Assembly: GCF_025153455.1 (NCBI RefSeq)
Contig: NZ_JANZNT010000002.1
Span: forward strand, 579,479 to 643,478
Origin: Sphingomonas sp. BGYR3
GTDB lineage: Bacteria; Pseudomonadota; Alphaproteobacteria; Sphingomonadales; Sphingomonadaceae
Direction: 5' to 3'
DNA: 64,000 bases
Of the stretch, positions 8,764 through 16,536 are shown piece after piece (the first letter of the stretch is position 1; each line of letters opens with the position of its first letter). Below the pieces are notes generated by a model that saw only the letters and a list, made by a program, of their open reading frames with translations, was not told where the DNA came from and searched no databases. A program made the translations under genes and the position numbers.

Positions 8764-9552
8764 ATGGGCATGGCCTGCCCCTGGTGGGCGCCGCCCGTGC
8801 TGGCGGTCCAGTTCCTGACACGGATCCCGGTGCCGGGCACCGACCGGCTGACCGGGGATCAGGTGGCGGCCGGGCTGGTCCGGGCAGTCGGATGGTTTCC
8901 GCTGGTCGGCGCGCTGATCGGCGTGATGACGGCGGCCATCGCGATTGCCGCCGACAGCCTGTGGCCCGCACCGGTGGCTGTGGCGCTGGCGCTGATCGTC
9001 GAGGCGCGGGTGACCGGCGCGTTTCACGAGGATGCGGTGGCCGATTTCTGCGATGCCTTTGGCGGCGGCATGACCGTCGAGGATATCCGCCGGATTATGA
9101 AGGACAGCCGCATCGGCAGCTATGGCGCGGTCGGCCTGATCCTGGCGATCGGTCTGCGCGCTGTCCTGATGCTCGCCGCGCTGCAGGGCATGACGCCCGC
9201 ACTTGCGGCAGCCGTCATCGTTGCGGCGGCCGGGTTCGGGCGGCTGGTGGTCGTCATGCTGATGGCCATGATTGCCCCGGCACCGGGCGGCACTGGCCTT
9301 GCCAAGGATGTGGCGTCCGGGGTCGGCGCGCCCATTCTGTTGACTGCGCTGGTCACGGCAATCCCCGGCCTGGCCGCGCTTGTCCTGTGGATGCCGGGGC
9401 AGTTTCTGGCGGCGGTTGCGGCGGCGGGGCTGTTCCTCATCTGGTTCCGCGCGATGCTGCTGCGCCGGATTGGCGGCAGTACGGGCGATTGCCTGGGCTT
9501 TGCCGCCTATGCCGGTCAGCTGATCCTGTTGCTGGCGGCGACGGCGGGTTGA
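8764..9552 (+). CDS. cobS: Adenosylcobinamide-GDP ribazoletransferase
   Basis: A 262-residue polytopic membrane protein. It has the CobS signature FLTRIPVP near residues 19-26, GWFPLVGALIG, TGAFHEDAVADFCDAFGGG with the acidic metal-binding residues, and the KDSRIGSYGAVGL motif. It joins adenosylcobinamide-GDP and alpha-ribazole (phosphate) to give adenosylcobalamin (phosphate). The kinase/guanylyltransferase that makes its substrate (CobU/CobP) is not in the visible part of the operon. The ATG at 8764 follows the cobT stop by one base. Confidence 0.95.
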   Translation: MGMACPWWAPPVLAVQFLTRIPVPGTDRLTGDQVAAGLVRAVGWFPLVGALIGVMTAAIAIAADSLWPAPVAVALALIVEARVTGAFHEDAVADFCDAFGGGMTVEDIRRIMKDSRIGSYGAVGLILAIGLRAVLMLAALQGMTPALAAAVIVAAAGFGRLVVVMLMAMIAPAPGGTGLAKDVASGVGAPILLTALVTAIPGLAALVLWMPGQFLAAVAAAGLFLIWFRAMLLRRIGGSTGDCLGFAAYAGQLILLLAATAG

Positions 9553-10136
9553 GCGCGGAGGTCCTGCTGGTCCGGCATACCGCCGTGGCGCTGGCATGGC
9601 GCGGGCGATGCTATGGCGCCAGCGACGTTCCGCTGAGCCGACAGGGCAGGGCCGATGCCATTGCGCTGGCGGCGGTGCTTGCCGAGCGGAGGCCCGACTG
9701 GGTGGTGCATAGCGGGCTGGCCCGGACGCGCATCCTTGCCGAGCGGATCGCACGGGCCTGTGGCTGTCCTGTGGCGGAGGATCGCGGCTGGCGCGAACGC
9801 GATTTCGGCAGCTGGGAGGGGCAGCGATGGACCGCCATCTATCGCGCGACCGGCAATGCCATGGACGGCATGATCGACGCGCCCGACCGCTTTCGCCCCG
9901 GCGGCGGGGAAACGACGTTCGATCTGGCCGACCGGGTGGCCCTTGCCCGGCTGCGCCTGCCCGACGGGCGTGGGATCGTCGTCACCCATGGCGGGCCGAT
10001 CGCCGCCCTGATCGGCCGCGATCGGGGCGCACCGGCCGCCGACTGGCCCGCGCTGGTCCCGCCCTGTGGCGGATCGGTCGTCATGCCGGGGGAGTGGCGC
10101 GCCCGGCAGGATTCGAACCTGCGGCCCCAAGCTTAG
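9549..10136 (+). CDS. cobC: Alpha-ribazole phosphatase-like histidine phosphatase with a tail read from antisense tRNA
   Basis: A 195-residue histidine phosphatase superfamily protein (phosphoglycerate mutase fold). The catalytic LLVRHT motif is at residues 6-11, followed by WRERDFGSWEGQ and the second histidine motif VTHGGPIAAL. In this context it would remove the 5'-phosphate of alpha-ribazole or adenosylcobalamin 5'-phosphate (CobC of enterics; a different protein from the decarboxylase at 1135). Start is TTG at 9549, overlapping the cobS stop as TTGA. The frame has no stop before the tRNA-Arg gene on the other strand, and its last 13 or so codons (WRARQDSNLRPQA) are antisense to that tRNA; the stop TAG lies opposite the anticodon region. 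Confidence 0.8.
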   Translation: MSAEVLLVRHTAVALAWRGRCYGASDVPLSRQGRADAIALAAVLAERRPDWVVHSGLARTRILAERIARACGCPVAEDRGWRERDFGSWEGQRWTAIYRATGNAMDGMIDAPDRFRPGGGETTFDLADRVALARLRLPDGRGIVVTHGGPIAALIGRDRGAPAADWPALVPPCGGSVVMPGEWRARQDSNLRPQA

Positions 10137-10171
10137 AAGGCTCGTGCTCTATCCAACTGAGCTACGGGCGC
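10095..10171 (-). tRNA. tRNA-Arg (anticodon TCT)
   Basis: On the minus strand 77 bases fold as a tRNA: acceptor GCGCCCG/CGGGCGC, D-arm GCTC...GAGC, anticodon stem CGAGC/GCTTG (one G-U pair) with loop CTTCTAA giving anticodon TCT (decodes AGA), T-arm GCAGG/CCTGC with TTCGAAT, discriminator G and an encoded CCA. The 3' half overlaps antisense the end of the upstream phosphatase gene. Confidence 0.97.
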
Positions 10172-10228
10172 GTGGTGGGGGCGATAGCGCGGATTGCGCG
10201 GGCAGGAAACCGTTCGCATAACGGGGGC

Positions 10229-10957
10229 ATGAGCATCAGGTCAGAATCAGGTCCGCGTCACGTCGCGGCGGGCGCGGTATCGAGCGGGCAGTTCCGCTAT
10301 TTCGATTTCGTCATGGCCGCGTTCTGCGTCGTTCTGGTGCTGTCCAACGTCATTGGCGCGGCAAAGCTGGCGCAGCTTGGCGGGTTCGTGTTCGGGGCCG
10401 GCATCCTGTTCTTTCCGGTCAGCTATGTGCTGGGCGACGTGCTGACCGAGGTATATGGCTATGCCCGCGCGCGGCGATGCATCTGGGCCGGGTTTGCGGC
10501 GCTGGTGTTCATGGCGGTGATGAGCTGGGTTGTGGTCAGCCTGCCCCCCGCCGACGGGTGGGAGGGGCAGGCGGCCTATGAGGCCGTGTTCGGACAGGTG
10601 TGGCGCATCGTCATCGCCTCCATCACCGCATTCTGGGCGGGCGAGTTCGTCAATTCCTTTGTCCTGGCCAAGATGAAACTTGCCACCGGGGGCAAGTATC
10701 TGTGGACGCGCACCATCGGATCAACCGTGGTGGGGCAGGGCGTCGACAGCCTGATCTTCTATCCGATCGCGTTCCTCGGCATCTGGTCCAACGAACAGGT
10801 GCTGACCGTGATGGTCACCAACTGGGCGCTGAAAGTGGCGTGGGAAGCGGCGCTGACCCCGGTGACCTATCTGGTGGTCGGCAAGCTGAAACAGGCCGAG
10901 GGGGTCGACCTGTTCGATCAGGATACGAACTTCACGCCGTTCAGCGCCAAGGTGTAG
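10229..10957 (+). CDS. Queuosine precursor transporter, YhhQ/VUT family
   Basis: A 242-residue inner-membrane protein with about six helices. Family motifs are VLSNVIGAAKL, FFPVSYVLGDVLTEVYGYARAR, AFWAGEFVNSFVLAKMK and TIGSTVVGQGVDSLIFYPIAF. YhhQ proteins import 7-cyano-7-deazaguanine or 7-aminomethyl-7-deazaguanine for queuosine in tRNA. It stands alone, 57 bases after the tRNA-Arg gene on the other strand, with no recognisable preQ1 riboswitch in that short gap. Ends in VDLFDQDTNFTPFS, typical of alphaproteobacterial members. Confidence 0.88.
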   Translation: MSIRSESGPRHVAAGAVSSGQFRYFDFVMAAFCVVLVLSNVIGAAKLAQLGGFVFGAGILFFPVSYVLGDVLTEVYGYARARRCIWAGFAALVFMAVMSWVVVSLPPADGWEGQAAYEAVFGQVWRIVIASITAFWAGEFVNSFVLAKMKLATGGKYLWTRTIGSTVVGQGVDSLIFYPIAFLGIWSNEQVLTVMVTNWALKVAWEAALTPVTYLVVGKLKQAEGVDLFDQDTNFTPFSAKV

Positions 10958-10964
10958 TCCGGGA

Positions 10965-10993
10965 CCGCTCGCCCCCGCGGCGGGGACGAACGG
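10965..10993. terminator. Imperfect hairpin between convergent genes
   Basis: Between two convergent stops, CCG-TCG-CCCG can pair with CGGG-CGA-CGG around a short loop with one mismatch. It is GC-rich and lacks a T-run on either strand, so a role as a terminator is only a suggestion from position. Confidence 0.4.
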
Positions 10994-11002
10994 CCTGCCG
11001 GA

Positions 11003-11449
11003 TCAGAACCAGGCCTTGTCCCCCTGAACATATTTGCGTTGCCAGTCGTCCTCTGAAATCGCCAGATAGATGATGAATTCGATGAACGCGATCAGCGAGA
11101 CGGCAATGCCCGGCACGACCAGAAGCCAGCCGATGGTGCCGCACAACAGCATGATGACGCCAGTGCCGATCCGGCCAAGATAGAATTTGTGGGCGCCGAA
11201 AATACCAAGGAAAAAGGCGAGGATCGCGGCGATATATTTGTTCTTTTCACCCGCCAGCAGATTATCCGACGCGATGGCAAAGATCGAATGCGCCATGCCG
11301 TCGGCGATTTCGAAATCCACCGTCTGGCCGTTCACCGGATGCGCCTGCATCCGCCACTGGGACGGGACAAACCGATAGCGCACGCCATCGTCGCCGCTGA
11401 TGAACCCTTCGCCCCGGTCATAATCGAACGCCAGTATCTTGCCGCGCAT
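11003..11449 (-). CDS. TM2-domain membrane protein with N-terminal cold-shock/OB-like segment
   Basis: A 148-residue protein. Residues 1-55 (GKILAFDYDRGEGFISGDDG...) resemble a cold-shock/OB-type beta-barrel, and the C-terminal half is a TM2 domain: KNKYIAAILAFFLGIFGAHKFYLG with the helix-turn-helix of two membrane segments, then GTIGWLLVVPGIAVSLIAFIEFIIYL. The ATG at 11449 was chosen because a clear GGGAGG lies 8 bases upstream; longer forms have no such site. Function unknown; TM2 proteins are small membrane proteins of unclear role. It lies 80 bases downstream of cysS on the same strand. Confidence 0.75.
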   Translation of the reverse strand: MRGKILAFDYDRGEGFISGDDGVRYRFVPSQWRMQAHPVNGQTVDFEIADGMAHSIFAIASDNLLAGEKNKYIAAILAFFLGIFGAHKFYLGRIGTGVIMLLCGTIGWLLVVPGIAVSLIAFIEFIIYLAISEDDWQRKYVQGDKAWF

Positions 11450-11471
11450 CGCCGCCGCCTCCCGTTTGTCG

Positions 11472-11489
11472 ACCGGCAGCATTGCCGGT
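11472..11489 (-). terminator. Short hairpin after cysS
   Basis: ACCGGCA and TGCCGGT form a perfect 7-bp stem with a 4-base loop in the 80-base gap between cysS and the TM2 gene. There is no T-run, so it may be an attenuating or processing hairpin rather than a full terminator. Confidence 0.35.
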
Positions 11490-11529
11490 TCAGGTGTGTT
11501 AGTCAAGTAAGGCGGCCTGGCCGGGCCGG

Positions 11530-13014
11530 TCAAAGCGTCGGGCGCCAGTCCCAGCCGAGCGGATCGCCGTCCATCACCTCGACCCCGGCGGCGGTCAGCT
11601 CGTCGCGGATCGCATCGGACCGGGCAAAGTCCTTTGCCGCGCGGGCCTCGCGGCGTTCGGCAAGGCGGGAATCGATGTCTGCCGCCGTCAACGCGGCATC
11701 GGCGGGGCGGACGCGCAGCGCCTCCCGGCTGAGAGTAGTTAATCGGAGACCAAGTGCTTCGTCATATTTTGCAAGAGTAGCTAAGCGGCCAGTAGGGTAG
11801 TCTTGTTTTGAAACTAGTAATTCTAGCAATGCCAATGCACGTGGGGTGTTTAGATCATCGCATATAGCTTTTTCAAAACTTTCCAGCAATGTGCCAAACT
11901 CGGCACCTCCTTGTACGTAATTATCCAGTGGTTCGAATTCGTCGGTATTAGTTGCTTGAGCGATACGGAGCCGGTGAACCGCCATCACCAGCCGCTTCAA
12001 CCGCGTCTGCGCCGCCAGCACCTGTTCCGCGCCGAACTCAAGCTCGCTGCGATAATGGGCGCTGAGGCACATCAGGCGATAGGAAAGCGGGTGGACCCCC
12101 GCCGCCTTCAGCGCCTCCAGCGTCGCGACTGATCCCTTGGACTTGGACAGCTTGCCTGTACGGTCGACCAGGAAATTGTTGTGCATCCAGAAGCGCGCGC
12201 CGGTGAACCCGGCGGCAACCCCCTCTGGCGCGGTGCAGCCGCAAAATGCCTGATTCTGCGCGATCTCGTTCGGATGGTGGATTTCGCGGTGGTCGATGCC
12301 GCCGGTGTGGATGTCGAACGGAAAGCCCAGATATTTGCCGCTCATCACCGAACATTCGAGGTGCCAGCCCGGCGCGCCGCGGCCCCAGGGGCTGTCCCAT
12401 TCCATCTGGCGCGTCTCGCCCGGCGGCGTCTTGCGCCAGATGGCGAAATCCTGCGGATGCCGTTTGCCCGACACGGGGTCGATGCGGCTTTCCCCGGCAT
12501 CGTCCTGGCCCCCGGCCAGCCGTCCATAGTCGGGCACGGTGGAGCTGTCGAAATACAGGCCGCTGTCGATTTCGTAGCAATGGGCCGGTGCGATCCGCGC
12601 GGCGAAATCGATCATCTCGTCGATATGGTCCGTCGCCACGGACCAGACGGAGGGATCGCCGATGTTGAGGTCGCTGAGGTTTCCTTTGAACACCGCGGTG
12701 TAATGCGCCGCGATGTCCCAGGCGGATTGCCCGCGCTTTTTCGCCGCCGCCTCCATCTTGTCATCGCCCGCATCGGCATCGCTGGTCAGATGGCCGACAT
12801 CGGTGATGTTGATGACATGGGTGAGCGGATACCCCTTCCACCGCAGCACGCGTGCCAGCGTGTCGGTGAACACATAGGCGCGCAGATTGCCCAGATGCGG
12901 ATCGGAATAGACCGTCGGCCCGCAGCTATAGACGCGCACGCCCTTGTCCGCATCCAGCGGAGCGAAATCCTCGACCATGCGGGTCAGCGAATTATAGAGG
13001 CGAAGCGTGGTCAT
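11530..13014 (-). CDS. cysS: Cysteinyl-tRNA synthetase
   Basis: A 494-residue class I synthetase. The HIGH-type motif lies in YSCGPTVYSDPHLGNLR (about residues 29-45), the zinc ligands are in that first Cys, HLECSVMSGKYLG and HHPNEIAQNQAFCG, and the KMSKS-type loop is KLSKSKGSV. It charges tRNA-Cys in the cytoplasm. The ATG overlaps the stop of the upstream flavoprotein gene (TCAT on the plus strand), so the two are translationally coupled. Between plus-strand positions about 11731 and 11960, roughly residues 352-428, GC content falls to about 43% by hand count against 68-72% in adjacent 60-base lines, with rare codons such as TTA, CTA and ATA, while the frame stays open and the protein stays CysS-like (CDDLNTPRALALLELL). 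Confidence 0.96.
   Translation of the reverse strand: MTTLRLYNSLTRMVEDFAPLDADKGVRVYSCGPTVYSDPHLGNLRAYVFTDTLARVLRWKGYPLTHVINITDVGHLTSDADAGDDKMEAAAKKRGQSAWDIAAHYTAVFKGNLSDLNIGDPSVWSVATDHIDEMIDFAARIAPAHCYEIDSGLYFDSSTVPDYGRLAGGQDDAGESRIDPVSGKRHPQDFAIWRKTPPGETRQMEWDSPWGRGAPGWHLECSVMSGKYLGFPFDIHTGGIDHREIHHPNEIAQNQAFCGCTAPEGVAAGFTGARFWMHNNFLVDRTGKLSKSKGSVATLEALKAAGVHPLSYRLMCLSAHYRSELEFGAEQVLAAQTRLKRLVMAVHRLRIAQATNTDEFEPLDNYVQGGAEFGTLLESFEKAICDDLNTPRALALLELLVSKQDYPTGRLATLAKYDEALGLRLTTLSREALRVRPADAALTAADIDSRLAERREARAAKDFARSDAIRDELTAAGVEVMDGDPLGWDWRPTL
11731..11960. other. Low-GC island inside cysS
   Basis: By hand count 99 of 230 bases are G or C, against 43 of 60 at 11641-11700 and 41 of 60 at 12001-12060. 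No inverted repeats, target-site duplication or second gene were seen. The cysS frame runs through without a break. Confidence 0.85.
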
Positions 13015-14639
13015 GGTGCGGGGCGTTTAGCGAAGGGCAGGCGGGCGAGCCAGCCCCGATCCTTCAGCACGCGCATCGCCGCATTATGGCCCGGCGCGCC
13101 GGTCACGCCGCCGCCGGGATGGGTGCCCGATCCGCACAGATACAGGCCGGGGATTGCGCCGCGATACTCCGCCTCACCCAGAAAAGGCCGCGCGGCCCAG
13201 AGCTGATCCAGGCTCATTCGGCCGTGGAAAATGTCTCCGCCGATCAGGCCGAACTTGCGTTCGAGATCCAGCGGCGAATGAACCTGAGTGGCGACGATCA
13301 GCTTGCGGAACCCGGGTGCGAACCGCTCCACGGTGTCCAGCACGGCGTCGGCGGCCGCGTCCCGGCAATCGTCCCAGCTTTTGCCATTGGGCAGGACCGG
13401 TGCGAATTGCTGACAGAACAGGCTGGCGACGTGCGCGCCCGGCGGGGCTAGGCTGTCGTCCAGCATCGACGGGATCAGCATTTCCACGATCGGTTCGCGT
13501 GACCAGCCATGGGCGCGGGCATCTTCGAACGCCCGCTGCATATAGCCGAGCGAGGGCGCCATGATGATTCCCGCGCCCAGATGCGGCCCCGGATCCGGCA
13601 GCGCGGCAAAGCAGGGCAGGGCGGACAGGGCGACGTTCATCCGGAACGTGCCCGATCCGGCGCGATAGCCGTGCGAGCGGGCAAGGACGCTATCGGGCAG
13701 ATCGGCGGGATGGATCAGGCGTTCGTACAGCAATTTAGGCCCGACATTGGCGATGATGCGGGGTGCGCGCAGCTCCTGACCGCCGTTCAGGCGCACGCCG
13801 GTTGCCCGGCCGCGATCGTCGACCAGCACCCGCTCGACCGCCGCATCGGTACGGATGGTGGCTCCGGCCGCGACCGCCGCCCGTGCCATCGCCTGCGTGA
13901 TCGCGCCCATCCCGCCAATTGCGTGCCCCCACAGGCCGCGCTTGCCGTTCACCTCTCCAAACACATGGTGGAGCAGGACATAGGCGGAACCGGGCGTATC
14001 CGGCCCGGCATAATTGCCAACCACGGCATCGAACCCGAACAGTGCACGCACCGGATCGCTTTCGAACCAGGGGTCCAGAAATTCGCTGGCCGACAGGGTG
14101 AAGATGCGCAGCAATTCCCGCTGCACGTCGATGGGCAGGCGGGCGACCTGCCGCGACTGGCCAAGCGCGGCCAGGATCGCGCCCGCACCGCCACCGACAT
14201 TGGGCGGCGGTTTCAACGCAAGATCGCGCAGCACATCGGCAATCCGCTCAAGCATTGCGGAATAGGCCTGCAGGCGTTCGGCATCGCGGGACGAGAATTT
14301 GGCGAACTCGGCTGCCATGTCCGCCTGTCCACCGGCCAGCAGATGGCGGCCATCGGGCAGAGGCAGGAAATTGCCCACCGGCCGTTCGACGATGGTCAGG
14401 CCATGGGCGTGAAGCGCCATGTCGCGGATCACGCGCGGCTGAAGCAGGCTGACCGTATAGCTGGCGGTCGAATTGCGGAAACCGGGCGCGAATGTTTCGG
14501 TCACCGCGGCCCCGCCCACGATCCCGCGCGCTTCCAGCACCAGCGGCTTTAGCCCGGCGCGCGCCAGGTAAAAGGCGCAGACAAGGCCATTGTGCCCGCC
14601 CCCGATGATGATGGCGTCATGGGTGGCGGCGGTGGACAT
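13011..14639 (-). CDS. Phytoene-desaturase-like FAD-dependent oxidoreductase (PYROXD2 type)
   Basis: A 542-residue flavoprotein. The N-terminal dinucleotide-binding motif IIIGGGHNGLVCAFYLARAG is at residues 10-29, followed by VLEARGIVGGAAVTETFAPGF, and the C-terminal FAD motif is LYLCGSGTHPGGGVTGAPGHNAA. This architecture is the CrtI/PYROXD2 branch of flavin amine-oxidase-like proteins, distinct from true carotenoid desaturases; the substrate is unknown. Start chosen at the ATG at 14639, immediately before the flavin motif; upstream frame overlaps the preceding gene. It begins 8 bases after the Gfo/Idh gene and overlaps cysS by 4 bases, so the three form a minus-strand operon. Confidence 0.8.
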   Translation of the reverse strand: MSTAATHDAIIIGGGHNGLVCAFYLARAGLKPLVLEARGIVGGAAVTETFAPGFRNSTASYTVSLLQPRVIRDMALHAHGLTIVERPVGNFLPLPDGRHLLAGGQADMAAEFAKFSSRDAERLQAYSAMLERIADVLRDLALKPPPNVGGGAGAILAALGQSRQVARLPIDVQRELLRIFTLSASEFLDPWFESDPVRALFGFDAVVGNYAGPDTPGSAYVLLHHVFGEVNGKRGLWGHAIGGMGAITQAMARAAVAAGATIRTDAAVERVLVDDRGRATGVRLNGGQELRAPRIIANVGPKLLYERLIHPADLPDSVLARSHGYRAGSGTFRMNVALSALPCFAALPDPGPHLGAGIIMAPSLGYMQRAFEDARAHGWSREPIVEMLIPSMLDDSLAPPGAHVASLFCQQFAPVLPNGKSWDDCRDAAADAVLDTVERFAPGFRKLIVATQVHSPLDLERKFGLIGGDIFHGRMSLDQLWAARPFLGEAEYRGAIPGLYLCGSGTHPGGGVTGAPGHNAAMRVLKDRGWLARLPFAKRPAP

Positions 14640-14647
14640 TCGATCCT

Positions 14648-15766
14648 TCAGGCAAGCTGGATGACGGACCGTTCCTTCATCGACCGATAGATCGCATCGA
14701 TCAAGCGGATGTCGCGCAGCCCCTCTTCGCCCGGAACGATCGGCGTCCTGCCCGTGCTGGCACACAGAGCGAGATGATCGAGCATCGCCACGAACTGTTC
14801 ATCGCCGGTGCTGCCCAGATCGACGGGGCCGGCCCGTCCGTCCCGGCTGACCCGCATGGCATGGCCCCCGTAAAAGACGGATGGTTCCAGCTCCAGCCAG
14901 CCCTTGGTGCCCACGGCGCGATAGCGGCCATGGGCGGAGCTGTAGGAGGACAGGCAGTTGGCGACGACGCCCGACGGGAATTGCAGCATGAACGACACCC
15001 GGTCCTCCACCTCGGCGAAGCGGGGATCGCTTTTGTCCGTCGTCTCGAACGCGGATAGCGCCACCGGCTCCTCGCCGGTCAGATAGCGCGCGGCGTTCAG
15101 GGAATAGATGCCGATATCCATCATCGAGCCGCCACCGGCCTTTGCCTTTTCCAGCCGCCACTGGTTGGGGCCGATGGAAAATCCGGTTTCGACCTGAAGC
15201 GTGCTGAGCGGGCCGACATGCCCCTGCCGCACCCAGTCGATCGCCCGGCGGTTATAGGGTTCGAAATGGCAGCGATATCCGATCATCAGGTGCCGATCCG
15301 CCGTCTTTGCCGCGTCGATCATCGACTGACATTCCGCCGGGTTCATTGCCATCGGCTTTTCGCAAAGCACGTGCTTTCCAGCCTTCAACGCGCGGATCGA
15401 ATATTCGGCGTGAAGAAAGACGGGCAGGACGACATAGACGATGTCGATATCCGGGTTGTCGCGGATGCGGTCGAAATCGGCATAGCTGTAGCGGTGGGTT
15501 TTCGGCACGTCATAGTCCGCGCCATATTTGTCCAGCTTGGCCGGGGTTCCGCTGACCAGCGCGGCGATGCGGCTGTGCTGGCACAGCTTCATGCGGGGCA
15601 TGATCTGCGCGGTGGCATAGCTGCCCAGACCGACAATGGCATAGCCCAGCTTGCGCTGGCCCGCCTGACCCGGCCCGGCGGCATTGAGGCTGGCGGGCAG
15701 AGCGGCGGCGAGTGCGCCCATGCCGATGCCCTGCAGGACCGCGCGGCGATTTTCCTGTGCGCTCAT
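14648..15766 (-). CDS. Tat-exported Gfo/Idh/MocA family oxidoreductase
   Basis: A 372-residue protein. The N-terminus has a twin-arginine signal (NRRAVLQGIGMGALAAALPAS), so it is probably exported folded with its cofactor, like glucose-fructose oxidoreductase. The NAD(P)-binding motif is IVGLGSYATAQIMP, the catalytic-lysine motif is CEKPMAMNP, and GGGSMMDIGIYSLNAARYLTG contains the conserved aspartate of the C-terminal domain. The ATG at 15766 has GGAGGGG just upstream; an ATG four codons earlier lacks one. The substrate cannot be read from the sequence; it precedes the PYROXD2-like gene and cysS in one operon. Confidence 0.82.
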   Translation of the reverse strand: MSAQENRRAVLQGIGMGALAAALPASLNAAGPGQAGQRKLGYAIVGLGSYATAQIMPRMKLCQHSRIAALVSGTPAKLDKYGADYDVPKTHRYSYADFDRIRDNPDIDIVYVVLPVFLHAEYSIRALKAGKHVLCEKPMAMNPAECQSMIDAAKTADRHLMIGYRCHFEPYNRRAIDWVRQGHVGPLSTLQVETGFSIGPNQWRLEKAKAGGGSMMDIGIYSLNAARYLTGEEPVALSAFETTDKSDPRFAEVEDRVSFMLQFPSGVVANCLSSYSSAHGRYRAVGTKGWLELEPSVFYGGHAMRVSRDGRAGPVDLGSTGDEQFVAMLDHLALCASTGRTPIVPGEEGLRDIRLIDAIYRSMKERSVIQLA

Positions 15767-15827
15767 TATCCCCTCCATCCGTCAACGACCCGAACGGGAT
15801 AGGGAAAAGCGGGGCGATCAGAAACCC

Positions 15828-16526
15828 TTAATCCGGCAACGCATCCTGTGCCGTCAGCCGGTATCCGACGCCCGGTTCGTTGACGATCAGCGCGGGGCGG
15901 GCGGGATCCGCCTCCAGCTTCTGTCGCAGCGCACGAACGACGATGCGCAGATATTCGACATCGCCGGCATGGGCCGAACCCCAGACATTGGTCAGCAGTT
16001 CGCGGTGGCTGATCACCCGATCGGGGTGCCGGGCCAGTTCGGCCAGCGTGCCATATTCCTTGGGCGACAGGTGCACCTCTGCCCCCTGCCGCGTCACGCG
16101 GCGACGCTCCAGGTCGATGGTGACGTGGCCGGCGGTCACCACCGGCTGGCTGCCCGCCGCCCGGTGGCGAAGCGCGGTGCGCAGCCGGGCGAGCAGTTCC
16201 TCGGTATCAAACGGCTTGGTCAGATAATCGTCCGCGCCCAGATCGAGGGCGGCGACCTTTTCGGCGGTTTCTTCCCGCGCGGAAACGACCAGCAGCGGCG
16301 CGGTGGACCGGCCCCGGATCAGCTGGATCAGCTCCAGCCCGTCCCGGTCGGGCAGGCCAAGGTCGAGCAGCACCGCGTCGGGCCGCTCGATCTCGACCAG
16401 CGACAACCCCTCGCGCGCCGATGCCGCCTCGATCGCGTCATGCCCCGCCCGCGTCAGCGCGGCGCGGAGCAATCGGCGGATATGGGCATCGTCCTCGACG
16501 ATCAGCACCTTTGCGGCATGGGTCAT
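15828..16526 (-). CDS. kdpE: Potassium-response regulator KdpE
   Basis: A 232-residue OmpR/PhoB-type response regulator. The receiver domain has the acidic pair in VEDDAHIRRLL, the phosphorylated aspartate in LLDLGLPDRDG (D55), VSARE, and DYLTKPFD with the conserved lysine; the C-terminal winged helix contains HLSPKEYGTLAELARHPDRV and the recognition segment YLRIVVRALRQKLE. KdpE activates kdpFABC when KdpD senses low potassium. It starts 10 bases after kdpC on the same strand, while its kinase kdpD lies at the far end of the kdp block, transcribed the other way. Confidence 0.93.
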   Translation of the reverse strand: MTHAAKVLIVEDDAHIRRLLRAALTRAGHDAIEAASAREGLSLVEIERPDAVLLDLGLPDRDGLELIQLIRGRSTAPLLVVSAREETAEKVAALDLGADDYLTKPFDTEELLARLRTALRHRAAGSQPVVTAGHVTIDLERRRVTRQGAEVHLSPKEYGTLAELARHPDRVISHRELLTNVWGSAHAGDVEYLRIVVRALRQKLEADPARPALIVNEPGVGYRLTAQDALPD

Positions 16527-16536
16527 GCCGCCCGGT

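Noticed and set aside
10172..10228. A preQ1 riboswitch before the queuosine precursor transporter gene
   Set aside because: The gap is only 57 bases and shows no recognisable aptamer pattern.
11731..11960. The low-GC island as an insertion sequence or intein
   Set aside because: The island is short, the CysS frame continues with family residues, and there are no terminal repeats, splice-site residues or transposase fragments.
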